64,000 nt of DNA from an uncultured Pelagibacteraceae bacterium (GTDB taxonomy: Bacteria > Pseudomonadota > Alphaproteobacteria > Pelagibacterales > Pelagibacteraceae). The notes below the pieces were generated by a model. That model made no database searches and was not told the origin of the DNA. It saw only the letters and a program-made list of their open reading frames with translations. This document shows positions 1 through 8,988 of this stretch, in pieces. Position 1 is the first letter of the stretch. Every line of letters begins with the position of its first letter. The stretch lies in contig CACHPE010000006.1 in assembly GCA_902581605.1 (NCBI GenBank), positions 1 to 64,000 of the forward strand, given 5' to 3'. A program made the position numbers and the translations under genes.

Positions 1-77
1 TTATTTAAGATATATAAAAATTTTTTTGAAATTTTTGTTTTTCCTATAGATGGTCCAAAAGGCTTAATATTTTTCAT
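1..77 (-). CDS. Partial ORF running off the window start (N-terminus MKNIKPFGPSIGKTKISKKFLYILN...); possibly a 2OG-Fe(II) oxygenase
   Basis: Open minus-strand frame from ATG at 77 to the window edge; product is a guess from the N-terminal motif only. Confidence 0.35.
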   Translation of the reverse strand, partial: MKNIKPFGPSIGKTKISKKFLYILN

Positions 78-114
78 AATTCACTAAATATCTTAAAAGT
101 AAATTTATTCAATA

Positions 115-861
115 TTAAGCTATAAGTTTAATTCCTATTCTTATTGCGACAAAAATTACAAGAAAAGAAGTTAGTAGAGCTAAAATTTTGTTCGATAAGA
201 ATTTAATGTTTAATAAGCTACCAACTTGCCCCCCGACAAACACTGTTAAAAAAAATGGCCAATAGCTAATAACCTGATCTAAAGCATGATCTTTTGTAAT
301 TTGTCCAGCTATTCCAAAGATAGAATTGATTAAAATAAATAAAGATGCGCTACTGGTGATATGTATAGGGTATCCAGCTTTCATTAAAAATAGAATAGGG
401 CTTAAAAAAATTCCCCCACCAATTCCTATTAACCCTGACATAAAGCCAATTATCGATCCAATAAAAATTGATAGTAATTTTGGTATTTTATTAATTTTAA
501 TTTGTTCTTTACTAAAAGATTTACTCTCAATTAATAAAAAAATTCCTGCAACCAACAAAACACAAAATAATAAAATCTCAAATAAACTTTTTTCAATTAC
601 TATTGATCCTCCAATAAAGGCAAAAGGTATTGAGCCGATTAAATAAGGAAATAGTAAATCAAACTTTATATTTTTAGATCTTATAAAATTAATAGAATTA
701 CCAGATACTACAATTATATTACATACAAGTGCAATAATGGGAAAAATTGTATAAGGTACACCCCAAATTAAAAGTATTGCAAGATACGTTGACCCTCCTC
801 CAAAACCAATACTTGCGTATAATAATGCCGTTACAAAGAAAAGAATTGATAATATAATCAT
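115..861 (-). CDS. TauE/SafE-family membrane permease
   Basis: 248 aa, multiple TM segments, duplicated GIGGG/GFGGG glycine motifs typical of TauE/SafE. Confidence 0.8.
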   Translation of the reverse strand: MIILSILFFVTALLYASIGFGGGSTYLAILLIWGVPYTIFPIIALVCNIIVVSGNSINFIRSKNIKFDLLFPYLIGSIPFAFIGGSIVIEKSLFEILLFCVLLVAGIFLLIESKSFSKEQIKINKIPKLLSIFIGSIIGFMSGLIGIGGGIFLSPILFLMKAGYPIHITSSASLFILINSIFGIAGQITKDHALDQVISYWPFFLTVFVGGQVGSLLNIKFLSNKILALLTSFLVIFVAIRIGIKLIA

Positions 862-870
862 TTTTAAATT

Positions 871-1371
871 ATGAATATAAATATAGCCTTATTAACTGTA
901 ACAGATACAAGAACATTTGATAATGATAAATCGGGTACAATCTTGGTTGAAAAAATAAAAGAAGCCAAACATAAATTAATTGATAGAAAGATTTGTAAAG
1001 ACAATAAAGAAGATATTGTAAATATTTTAAAAAAATGGACAAGTCAAAAAGATATTGACGTCATAATCACTACTGGAGGAACAGGTCTTACAGGAAGAGA
1101 TATAACTCCTGAAGCGTTAGAAGAGATTGCTGATAAGCATATACCTGGATTTGGTGAAGTTTTTAGAACAATTAGTTTAAAAACAGTTGGTACATCATCA
1201 ATTCAATCTAGAGCTTGTGCAATCTTATCTAATGGAAAATATATTTTTGCATTACCTGGTTCCTCAGGTGGTGTAACAGATGCATGGGACGGAATTTTAA
1301 AACATCAATTAGACATTAATCACAAACCTTGTAATTTTGTTGAATTATTTCCAAGACTTAAAGAAAAATAA
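871..1371 (+). CDS. moaB: Molybdenum cofactor biosynthesis protein B
   Basis: TGGTGLTGRDITPEAL and ALPGSSGGVTDAWDGIL motifs of MoaB/MogA family; next to moa operon. Confidence 0.9.
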   Translation: MNINIALLTVTDTRTFDNDKSGTILVEKIKEAKHKLIDRKICKDNKEDIVNILKKWTSQKDIDVIITTGGTGLTGRDITPEALEEIADKHIPGFGEVFRTISLKTVGTSSIQSRACAILSNGKYIFALPGSSGGVTDAWDGILKHQLDINHKPCNFVELFPRLKEK

Positions 1372-1617
1372 TTATTTTTGATATTTTTCTTTCCATTCAG
1401 AATAAGGCATTCCATAAACATGCTCTCTAGCCTCCAAGTCTGACATGCTTACTCCTTTTTTTTCACCTTCTTCTCTAAACCATCTTGACAAACAATTTCT
1501 ACAGAACCCAGCAAGGTTCATCAGGTCAATATTTTGAACATCTTTTCTTTCATCCAGATGTTTTAACAATCTCTCAAAAGCTGCTGATTGAAGCTCTTTT
1601 TTTTGATTATCGTTCAT
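1372..1617 (-). CDS. DUF1244-family small protein (start likely at MNDNQKK, 1617, rather than 1650)
   Basis: AGFCRNCLSRWFREE ... MPYSEWKEKYQ pattern of DUF1244. Confidence 0.75.
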   Translation of the reverse strand: MNDNQKKELQSAAFERLLKHLDERKDVQNIDLMNLAGFCRNCLSRWFREEGEKKGVSMSDLEAREHVYGMPYSEWKEKYQK

Positions 1618-1667
1618 AAATAAAGTATTAATCACAAAAACGACCAACACAATAAATAAATTTATAT

Positions 1668-2348
1668 TTAATTTTTATATTTTTCGTAAACTAGTTGTGA
1701 AATTATTGATAACGCTATTTCAGATGGTGATTTTCCTCCCAATTTAATACCAATTGGTCCATTTATTTTTTCTAACTCTACTTTTTTAAAACCAGCTTCT
1801 ACCAATCTTGAGCATCTTTTTTCATGTGTTTTTTTACTTCCTAGGGCGCCAATATAAAAAAATTTATTTTTTAATGCATACTGCAAGGCAGGGTCATCAA
1901 TTTTTGGATCGTGAGTTAAAGTGACCAAAGCCGTCTTTGTATTAGTTTCTATTTCATCAAAAGCTTCATTAGGCCATTTATTAATAATTTTTGTATCTGG
2001 AAATCTTTCTTTGGACGCAAAATATCCTCTTGGATCAACGATAATAATCTCAAAATTTAAATTTTTAGCGAAATCAATTAAATACATTGAAATATCAACA
2101 GCCCCTACAATGATTACTTTAATTGGATTTTTATATGTTTGAACAAATATTTCTGAATTTTCTATTATACCATTTTTATTTGAATGAAATATTTTTTCTA
2201 TTTCCTCTGAATACTTTGAAAACATTCCACTAGGATTATTTCCAGGAAAAAATATTTCACTTTCTCCATTAACTAAATTTGTTATGAGTGCAAATTCTTT
2301 ATTTAAAGATTTATTTTTTAAAGTTTCTCTGATTATTTCTATTTTCAT
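1668..2348 (-). CDS. XdhC family protein, C-terminal Rossmann (XdhC_C) domain
   Basis: VIIVGAVDISMYLIDFAKNLNFEIIIVDPR, TLTHDPKIDDPAL, YIGALGSKKTHEKR. Confidence 0.85.
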   Translation of the reverse strand: MKIEIIRETLKNKSLNKEFALITNLVNGESEIFFPGNNPSGMFSKYSEEIEKIFHSNKNGIIENSEIFVQTYKNPIKVIIVGAVDISMYLIDFAKNLNFEIIIVDPRGYFASKERFPDTKIINKWPNEAFDEIETNTKTALVTLTHDPKIDDPALQYALKNKFFYIGALGSKKTHEKRCSRLVEAGFKKVELEKINGPIGIKLGGKSPSEIALSIISQLVYEKYKN

Positions 2349-2677
2349 TATTTAATCTCTTCAATATAAATTGAAATATCACCACCACAGGCCAATCCTA
2401 TTTCCCACGCATTTTCATTCGAGACTTTAAAGTCTATTTTCTTACAAATTTTTTTAGTTTTCATTAAAGATATACATTCTTCAACGACTTTAGCTTCTAC
2501 ACAGCCTCCAGAAACAGATCCTAAAAAATTTCCATCTTCACTTACTATCATTCTACTACCAATTCCAAATGGTGATGAACCCCATGTTTGGACAACTGTA
2601 GCTAATGAAACTTTTTTATTATTTTTTAGCCAATTATCTGCTTCTTCAAATATTTTTTTTTCACTAAAATTACTCAT
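2348..2677 (-). CDS. XdhC/CoxI family protein, N-terminal domain
   Basis: VSLATVVQTWGSSPFGIGSRMIV and GSVSGGCVEAKVV motifs; 1-nt overlap with next gene. Confidence 0.85.
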   Translation of the reverse strand: MSNFSEKKIFEEADNWLKNNKKVSLATVVQTWGSSPFGIGSRMIVSEDGNFLGSVSGGCVEAKVVEECISLMKTKKICKKIDFKVSNENAWEIGLACGGDISIYIEEIK

Positions 2678-3252
2678 TTTTGAAATATTCTTTTAATGTT
2701 TATTCTTAGAATTAGTAAAAATGTTATAAGCACAAAGTAAATTAAAGGTTTAAAATATATAGTTTTAGATAACCAAACAAAATGCAAAGAACCTAAAATT
2801 GCAATAACATATATTAGTCTGTGTAATTTTTTCCAATTTTGTTTAAGCAATAAAACCATTTTTTTTGAAGAAGTTATTGTTAGTGGTATTAATAAAATCC
2901 AAGCAGCGAAACCAACAAAAATATATTTTTTTTTAACAACATCATCAAAAATTGGCTGCCAGTTAAATCTATGGTCTATGCCAACATAATTTAATAAGTG
3001 CAATGAGGCATAAAAAAAAACAAACAATCCCAACATTCTTCTTATTTTCATCCAATAATTTAAATTAGTAAATTTTTGTAATGGACTCATTGACAATGTT
3101 AAACATATGAAAATTAAAGTCCACTCTCCTGTAAAATGAGTAATTTCTTTTACAGGTTCAGGACCTAGTTTATTAAAAAAAATTTTATAAGTAATGATCA
3201 GAAATGGTACTAAGCTAAGAACAAAAATACATGGCTTCAAATATTTTGTCAT
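2674..3252 (-). CDS. msrQ: MsrQ (YedZ)-like heme-binding membrane subunit
   Basis: 192 aa ferric-reductase-like TM protein, overlapping stop/start arrangement with MsrP. Confidence 0.85.
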   Translation of the reverse strand: MTKYLKPCIFVLSLVPFLIITYKIFFNKLGPEPVKEITHFTGEWTLIFICLTLSMSPLQKFTNLNYWMKIRRMLGLFVFFYASLHLLNYVGIDHRFNWQPIFDDVVKKKYIFVGFAAWILLIPLTITSSKKMVLLLKQNWKKLHRLIYVIAILGSLHFVWLSKTIYFKPLIYFVLITFLLILRINIKRIFQK

Positions 3253-4163
3253 TAAAAATATTTTTTTAAATCCATACCAGAGTATAAACTTGCTACTTCA
3301 TCTCCATAACCATTAAACATTGTTGTTGGAATTCTTGGACTGATTATGCCTTCACCAATTACCCTTTCTGTTGCTTGGGACCATCTAGGATGATCAACTG
3401 TTGGATTTACATTAGAATAAAAACCATACTCTTTTGGAGAAGCTTTCATCCATGAGGACGTGGGCATTTTTTCAACTAATTTTATATTCACGATTGCTTT
3501 TGCACTTTTAAATCCATATTTCCAAGGAACCATCAATCTTAAAGGTGAACCATTTTGATTTGGTAATTTTTTTCCATATAATCCAGTAACTAATATAGTC
3601 AAATCATGCATCGCCTCATCTATTCTTAGACCTTCTTTATAAGGCCAATCTAAAATTGGAAATCTTTGTCCAAACATTTGTTCTGGATCCAGTATGGAAA
3701 CAAATTTAACAAATTTTGCTTTACTGGTTGGTGAAACTTTGTTTAAAATTTTATTTAGAGGAAATCCAAGCCAAGGAATAACCATCGACCACCCCTCAAC
3801 ACATCTCAATTTGTAAATTCTTTCCTCAGAGGGGAACATTGTATTTATTTCTTCAATAGAGAGTTTCAAAGGATTTTCTACTTCTCCATCTATTATTACA
3901 TCCCACGGTGTAGTTTTAAATTTTTCTGATCTTTTAACTGGATCAGACTTACCTGTGCCAAACTCATAATAATTATTATAGGTTGTTATATATCTATACT
4001 CAGTTAATTTTAAATCTTCTTTCTTGGGAGCAGCATCTGCAGAAAAATTTAAATTTTGGCTTAAAAATATAGATCCTGCTGCAATTCCAAATTTTTTTAT
4101 AAATTCTCTCCTATTTTTATAAATATTTTCTGGTGTAATTTCTGAATTTTTAAATTTTATCAT
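3252..4163 (-). CDS. msrP: MsrP (YedY)-like molybdoenzyme, Tat signal
   Basis: NRREFIKKFG twin-arginine signal; LRCVEGWSMVIPWLGFPL and PLRLMVPWKYGFKSAK motifs. Confidence 0.93.
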   Translation of the reverse strand: MIKFKNSEITPENIYKNRREFIKKFGIAAGSIFLSQNLNFSADAAPKKEDLKLTEYRYITTYNNYYEFGTGKSDPVKRSEKFKTTPWDVIIDGEVENPLKLSIEEINTMFPSEERIYKLRCVEGWSMVIPWLGFPLNKILNKVSPTSKAKFVKFVSILDPEQMFGQRFPILDWPYKEGLRIDEAMHDLTILVTGLYGKKLPNQNGSPLRLMVPWKYGFKSAKAIVNIKLVEKMPTSSWMKASPKEYGFYSNVNPTVDHPRWSQATERVIGEGIISPRIPTTMFNGYGDEVASLYSGMDLKKYF

Positions 4164-4164
4164 T

Positions 4165-4611
4165 TTAATTATTTAGAGACATCCCTTTTAACCATTCACT
4201 TTCCTCATTTTCATAATGTTCTTTTTTCCAAATTGGTGATCTTTTTTTAATCTCTTCAATTATATACCTAGATAACACAAATGCTTGATCTCTATGTTTA
4301 CAAGCTACACCAATAATAATGCTTTTTTCTTTTAAACCCACATATCCTTTAACATGTTCAATAAATACTGCTTTTTCTTTAATATTAAGTTTGTTATCTG
4401 CTTCCTCATAAATTTTTTCAAAACTTTTAATAACCATACTTTCTTTGGCATCATAGGTAATACCAGTAACTGTTTTATTTTCATTTAAATCTCTTACAGT
4501 TCCAATAAAATATATTACAGCTCCAAATTTAGATTGACTCAAAAAATTTTCAGCTTTTGAAATCTCAATCTTGTCTTTTTTTGAAGTATCAATAATTTTG
4601 GTATGTAGCAT
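4165..4611 (-). CDS. moaE: Molybdopterin synthase catalytic subunit
   Basis: FIGTVRDLNENKTVTGITYDAKE, HRDQAF, PIWKKE. Confidence 0.93.
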   Translation of the reverse strand: MLHTKIIDTSKKDKIEISKAENFLSQSKFGAVIYFIGTVRDLNENKTVTGITYDAKESMVIKSFEKIYEEADNKLNIKEKAVFIEHVKGYVGLKEKSIIIGVACKHRDQAFVLSRYIIEEIKKRSPIWKKEHYENEESEWLKGMSLNN

Positions 4612-4880
4612 TAACCGCCTCCTATAGGAGGTATAATGCTAAAGTTTTGTTTTTTAACTATTTTATAATTGTCTGAGACAATTTTATCATCAGATGAACA
4701 AAAAGCTGATGATTTTATAATTTTTTTGAAATTTTCATTTCCTTTAAATTTAATATCAATAAACTTTATCATTTGTTTTCTAAGATCTTTTATTGTGGAA
4801 TTTTCATTTAATTTAAAATCTAAACATGATTTAGTACTAAATTCTCTAGCTGCGCCAAATAGTTCAACTGATATTTTCAT
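4611..4880 (-). CDS. moaD: Molybdopterin synthase sulfur carrier subunit
   Basis: Small ubiquitin-like protein ending in IPPIGGG (terminal Gly-Gly); between moaE and moaC. Confidence 0.9.
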   Translation of the reverse strand: MKISVELFGAAREFSTKSCLDFKLNENSTIKDLRKQMIKFIDIKFKGNENFKKIIKSSAFCSSDDKIVSDNYKIVKKQNFSIIPPIGGG

Positions 4881-5425
4881 TAAAAAATATTTTTTAAAAA
4901 ATCTGGAAGCCCATCAGGGTTTTTCCATAATCCACTTTTTCCACCTTCTTTAATTAACAATTTTACATTATCAATTTTAAGATGTGGATTTACTATTTTG
5001 CTTAAATCGTAAATTGTTATCAAGGCAGAGTTAACACCCATTATAGCTTCCATCTCAACACCTGTTTTTGCCACCGCTGAGACTATACAAAAAACTTCTA
5101 ATGAACTGTCTAATTCATTCATAATTATTTTGGTAGCTGTATGGTCAATTGGAAGTGGGTGACATAAAGGAATAAGTTCACTTGTTTTCTTTACACCTAG
5201 CAAAGCTGATACCTCAGCTAATGTAATAGGGTCTCCCTTAGGCATCTTTTTATTTTTAATTAGATCAAAAACTTCTTTTCCTACATAAATTTTACCTGAC
5301 GCAAGGGCTCTTCTAAAAGTTTTTTTTTTTGAAGAAACATCAACCATGTTGAAAGAATTTTTTCGAAATACTTCTTTCGCCCAATCTTTAAGTTCATCTT
5401 GATTTATAATTTTTAATTTAGACAT
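4880..5425 (-). CDS. moaC: Cyclic pyranopterin monophosphate synthase
   Basis: MVDVSSKKKTFRRALASG, LIPLCHPLPID, GVEMEAIMGV. Confidence 0.95.
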   Translation of the reverse strand: MSKLKIINQDELKDWAKEVFRKNSFNMVDVSSKKKTFRRALASGKIYVGKEVFDLIKNKKMPKGDPITLAEVSALLGVKKTSELIPLCHPLPIDHTATKIIMNELDSSLEVFCIVSAVAKTGVEMEAIMGVNSALITIYDLSKIVNPHLKIDNVKLLIKEGGKSGLWKNPDGLPDFLKNIF

Positions 5426-6417
5426 TAACCACCTGTTGTAGATAAATTTTTAGTTAAACCAGTTTCACCGAGCTCTAAATAGTGGGTTTCTTTTTTAAAC
5501 TTAATTTGTCCCATTATGAGATCTTGTAATTCATCTATTTGATCATCTTTTTGCAACAGATGTCTTATACTTATTCCAGTGTTACCAAATAGACATAATC
5601 TCAAATCTCCTCTAGATGTAATTCTTAAACGATTACAGCTTCTACAAAAATCTTTTGAGTAGGGTGCTATAATTCCAAATTTCCCTTTGTATTCTGGATT
5701 GATAAAATTAAGTGATGGTCCCGCATCCTTGCCTAATGTTTGAAAAATCCAATTATTTTTATTTAAGTATTCTTTGAAGATTTTCGATGAAATATGATAT
5801 TTTTTAAAATAATCTAAGTTATCTCCAGTTTGCATTAATTCTATATATCTAAAATCAATCTTGTTCGCTTTAATAAATTCTGCCCAAGTTTCAAAATCTT
5901 TATCAGATGAATTTATTCCATTTAAAAGCACAGCATTAATCTTAATATTTTCAAAGTATAAATCTTGAAGATTTTTAATTCCTTTTAAAATCTCAGGTAA
6001 TCGATCATGACCTGTAACTTTTTTAAATGTATTTCTATCCAAACTATCAATACTAATATTAATACCATTTAAACCACTATCCACAAACATCTTTGCTTTT
6101 TTATCTAAGTGATAACCGTTTGTGGTAATTACAACTTTTTTTATTCCAGCTTCATTTTTCAAGATCTTGATTATATCAAAAAAATCTTTTCTTACCGTTG
6201 GTTCGCCACCCGTAAGTCTTATTTTACATACACCCAATTTTGAAAAAACTTTTGCTAAACGTTTAATTTCTTCCAAGTGTAGAAATTTTCTATTGTCACT
6301 TTTATCAATTTGATAACCATTAGGTAAACAATATCCACATTTAAAGTTACATACATCAGTAATTGAAAGCCTTATATATGGAAAGGTTCTACCAAAACTA
6401 TCTCTTAAAATTTTCAT
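5425..6417 (-). CDS. moaA: GTP 3',8-cyclase (radical SAM); start likely MKILRDSFGR at 6417
   Basis: DVCNFKCGYC radical SAM motif, RLTGGEPTVR, C-terminal FCRSCNRLRITSRGDLRLCLFG, terminal GG. Confidence 0.95.
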   Translation of the reverse strand: MKILRDSFGRTFPYIRLSITDVCNFKCGYCLPNGYQIDKSDNRKFLHLEEIKRLAKVFSKLGVCKIRLTGGEPTVRKDFFDIIKILKNEAGIKKVVITTNGYHLDKKAKMFVDSGLNGINISIDSLDRNTFKKVTGHDRLPEILKGIKNLQDLYFENIKINAVLLNGINSSDKDFETWAEFIKANKIDFRYIELMQTGDNLDYFKKYHISSKIFKEYLNKNNWIFQTLGKDAGPSLNFINPEYKGKFGIIAPYSKDFCRSCNRLRITSRGDLRLCLFGNTGISIRHLLQKDDQIDELQDLIMGQIKFKKETHYLELGETGLTKNLSTTGG

Positions 6418-6509
6418 TATAGTTAAAGATATCATAATTAATAAAATTAATCATGATTGAATTAACTTAAAAATTATGAATAAATACTTAAAAACAATAT
6501 TAACTCAAG

Positions 6510-7586
6510 ATGGCAGAGATAAATATTTCGAATATAAATAAATCTTTTGGGTCTACACATGTAATCAAAGATGTATCTCTAGAAATTAAAAGTGAATCTT
6601 TCACTGTATTTGTTGGGCCAAGTGGCTGTGGTAAGTCAACAATGCTAAGAATGATTGCTGGTTTAGAAGAGGTTAACTCAGGAACAATTTCAATTGACGG
6701 GCAAGTTATTAATGATCTTCCACCATCAGAAAGAAATATAGCAATGGTCTTTCAATCATATGCTTTATATCCACACATGACAGTGTTCGATAACATGGCT
6801 TTTGGTTTAGAGATTGAAAAAAAATCTAAAGAAGAAATTACAGAGAGAGTTATGGAGGCTGCTAAAATTCTTCAAATTGAGGAATACTTGGAGAGAAAAC
6901 CAAAACAATTGTCAGGAGGACAAAGACAAAGAGTTGCAATTGGTAGAGCAATTACAAGAAAGCCAAAAGTATTTTTATTTGATGAACCTTTATCTAATTT
7001 AGATGCAGCTTTAAGAGTTCAGATGAGAGTAGAGCTTGCTAAATTACATGATCAATTAAATGCAACGATGATTTATGTTACTCATGATCAAACTGAAGCA
7101 ATGACTCTTGCAGATGACATAGTTGTATTAGATCATGGAATAGTATCTCAAAAAGGATCACCTTTAAAATTATACAATGAACCAGAAAATTTATTTGTAG
7201 GTGGTTTTATTGGTTCACCAAAGATGAACTTTATCAATTCTAAAGTTATAAGCTCTAATAGTTCTGGAACCGAAGTTGAAATTTCAGGACAAGGAAAAAT
7301 TATTGTTCCAAAAACTTCTGATAAAGTTTCACCTGGAGATAGTGTAAAGATTGGTATCAGACCTGAACATATCTTAATCAATACTGGTGAAAAATGCTGG
7401 AATAGCAAGGTATTCGTAATTGAAAAATTAGGTTCATCTTCATTTCTATATTTAGAGAAAGATGGAGAACCATTAGTTGTTCAAGCAGATGGTGAGAATT
7501 CAGCTAATATTGGAGACAATTTAAGCTTAAGTTTTGATCTAAATAAATGTCATTTATTTGACGAAAATAATTTAGCTTTTAAATAA
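6510..7586 (+). CDS. Carbohydrate ABC transporter ATP-binding protein (MalK/UgpC type)
   Basis: Walker A GPSGCGKST, LSGGQRQRVAIGRA, TOBE-like C-terminal domain. Confidence 0.93.
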   Translation: MAEINISNINKSFGSTHVIKDVSLEIKSESFTVFVGPSGCGKSTMLRMIAGLEEVNSGTISIDGQVINDLPPSERNIAMVFQSYALYPHMTVFDNMAFGLEIEKKSKEEITERVMEAAKILQIEEYLERKPKQLSGGQRQRVAIGRAITRKPKVFLFDEPLSNLDAALRVQMRVELAKLHDQLNATMIYVTHDQTEAMTLADDIVVLDHGIVSQKGSPLKLYNEPENLFVGGFIGSPKMNFINSKVISSNSSGTEVEISGQGKIIVPKTSDKVSPGDSVKIGIRPEHILINTGEKCWNSKVFVIEKLGSSSFLYLEKDGEPLVVQADGENSANIGDNLSLSFDLNKCHLFDENNLAFK

Positions 7587-7625
7587 TTTATCTTTTTTAA
7601 TTAGTTTTTATTTAGATTTAATAAA

Positions 7626-8987
7626 TTAAAAATCTAATGGAATTGAATTTTGTTCTACAAGCTTTTTGAAAAAATAGTACGATCTTTTAGGTGTTCTTTT
7701 TAAAGTTTTAAAATCAACATGCACTATTCCAAATCTCTTTTCAAAACCTAACGCCCATTCAAAATTATCCATAAATGTCCATGCAAAGTAGCTTTTAACT
7801 TTAGCTCCATTATCAATTGATTTTTTTACAGCACTTAAATACTTCTTAAAGTAATCAATACGATCGTTATCATTTATTTCTCCATTCTTTTCAATTAAAT
7901 CTGGATATGCTGCACCATTTTCAGTTAGATAAATAACTGGATTTCCATAATTATTTTTTAAATCCATAATTTGATCATAATAAGCATCTGGAACAATTTC
8001 CCATCCCATAAGAGTTAACTTTGCATCTTTATCATCAAGACCAAAAGGTAATTCATCATTGAATGCTCCTCTTGCTTTAAGCAAACTTTTATTATCAGCT
8101 TTAATTCTAATATGTTGATAATGATTTAATCCAATAAAATCATTTTTTTGAAAAATAGTTTTCATATCATCTTGTTTAATATGTTTTGAGACATCATTAA
8201 TTAGTAATTCAGGATATCTTCCAAGATACATAGGGTCGGCAAATGATCTATTCCAATAAGTATCGAATAATTTAGTTGCATGAAGATCTTCACTTGATTT
8301 TGTGGCAGGAATACATGGCGCCATATTAAAAGTACAGCCAATTTTTATATTATTATTTGAAGATTTCATTGCTTGAAAAGCTGTACCATGTGCAACATTA
8401 ACATTATGTATTGATGCAAAGTATTTTTCTAAATCTTTGTATCCTGGAGCCATGTAACCATCTACATATCCATGAATAGTAAAAACTTGTGGTTCGTTAA
8501 ATGTGATAAAATGATTACATCTGTCTCCAAAATTTTTAACAATAGCCTCTGAATAATCTGAAAATATTTTTGCCATGTCTCTATTTGCCCAACCCCCTTT
8601 ATCTTGCAGGGATTGAGGAAGGTCCCAATGATATAAAGTTATGAAAGGCTCAATATTTTTTTCTAAACACTTGTCTATCAACCTTGAATAAAAATCTACT
8701 CCTTTAGGATTTATTTTACCAGTACCTTCAGGGATAATCCTAGTCCATGCTAAAGAAAATCTATATGAATTTAAATTTATATTAGCCATCAGCTCAATAT
8801 CTTCTTCATATCTATGATAATGGTCTACAGCAGTATCTCCGTTTTCATTATTTTTAACTTTTCCAGGTGTATGTGTAAAAGTATCCCAAATACTTTTGCT
8901 TTTTCCATCTTTATCTGTAGCACCTTCTATTTGGTAACTTGCTGTAGCCGTTCCCCAAAAAAAACTATTAGGAAATTTATTTTTCAT
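7626..8987 (-). CDS. GH1 beta-glucosidase-type glycosidase, no signal peptide
   Basis: FFWGTATASYQIEGA, acid/base TFNEP, nucleophile YLTENG, FAWTFMDNFEW. Confidence 0.93.
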   Translation of the reverse strand: MKNKFPNSFFWGTATASYQIEGATDKDGKSKSIWDTFTHTPGKVKNNENGDTAVDHYHRYEEDIELMANINLNSYRFSLAWTRIIPEGTGKINPKGVDFYSRLIDKCLEKNIEPFITLYHWDLPQSLQDKGGWANRDMAKIFSDYSEAIVKNFGDRCNHFITFNEPQVFTIHGYVDGYMAPGYKDLEKYFASIHNVNVAHGTAFQAMKSSNNNIKIGCTFNMAPCIPATKSSEDLHATKLFDTYWNRSFADPMYLGRYPELLINDVSKHIKQDDMKTIFQKNDFIGLNHYQHIRIKADNKSLLKARGAFNDELPFGLDDKDAKLTLMGWEIVPDAYYDQIMDLKNNYGNPVIYLTENGAAYPDLIEKNGEINDNDRIDYFKKYLSAVKKSIDNGAKVKSYFAWTFMDNFEWALGFEKRFGIVHVDFKTLKRTPKRSYYFFKKLVEQNSIPLDF

Positions 8988-8988
8988 A

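Noticed and set aside
326-646. 106-aa plus-strand ORF
   Set aside because: Antisense to the TauE/SafE gene; low-complexity I/P/K-rich translation typical of a shadow ORF
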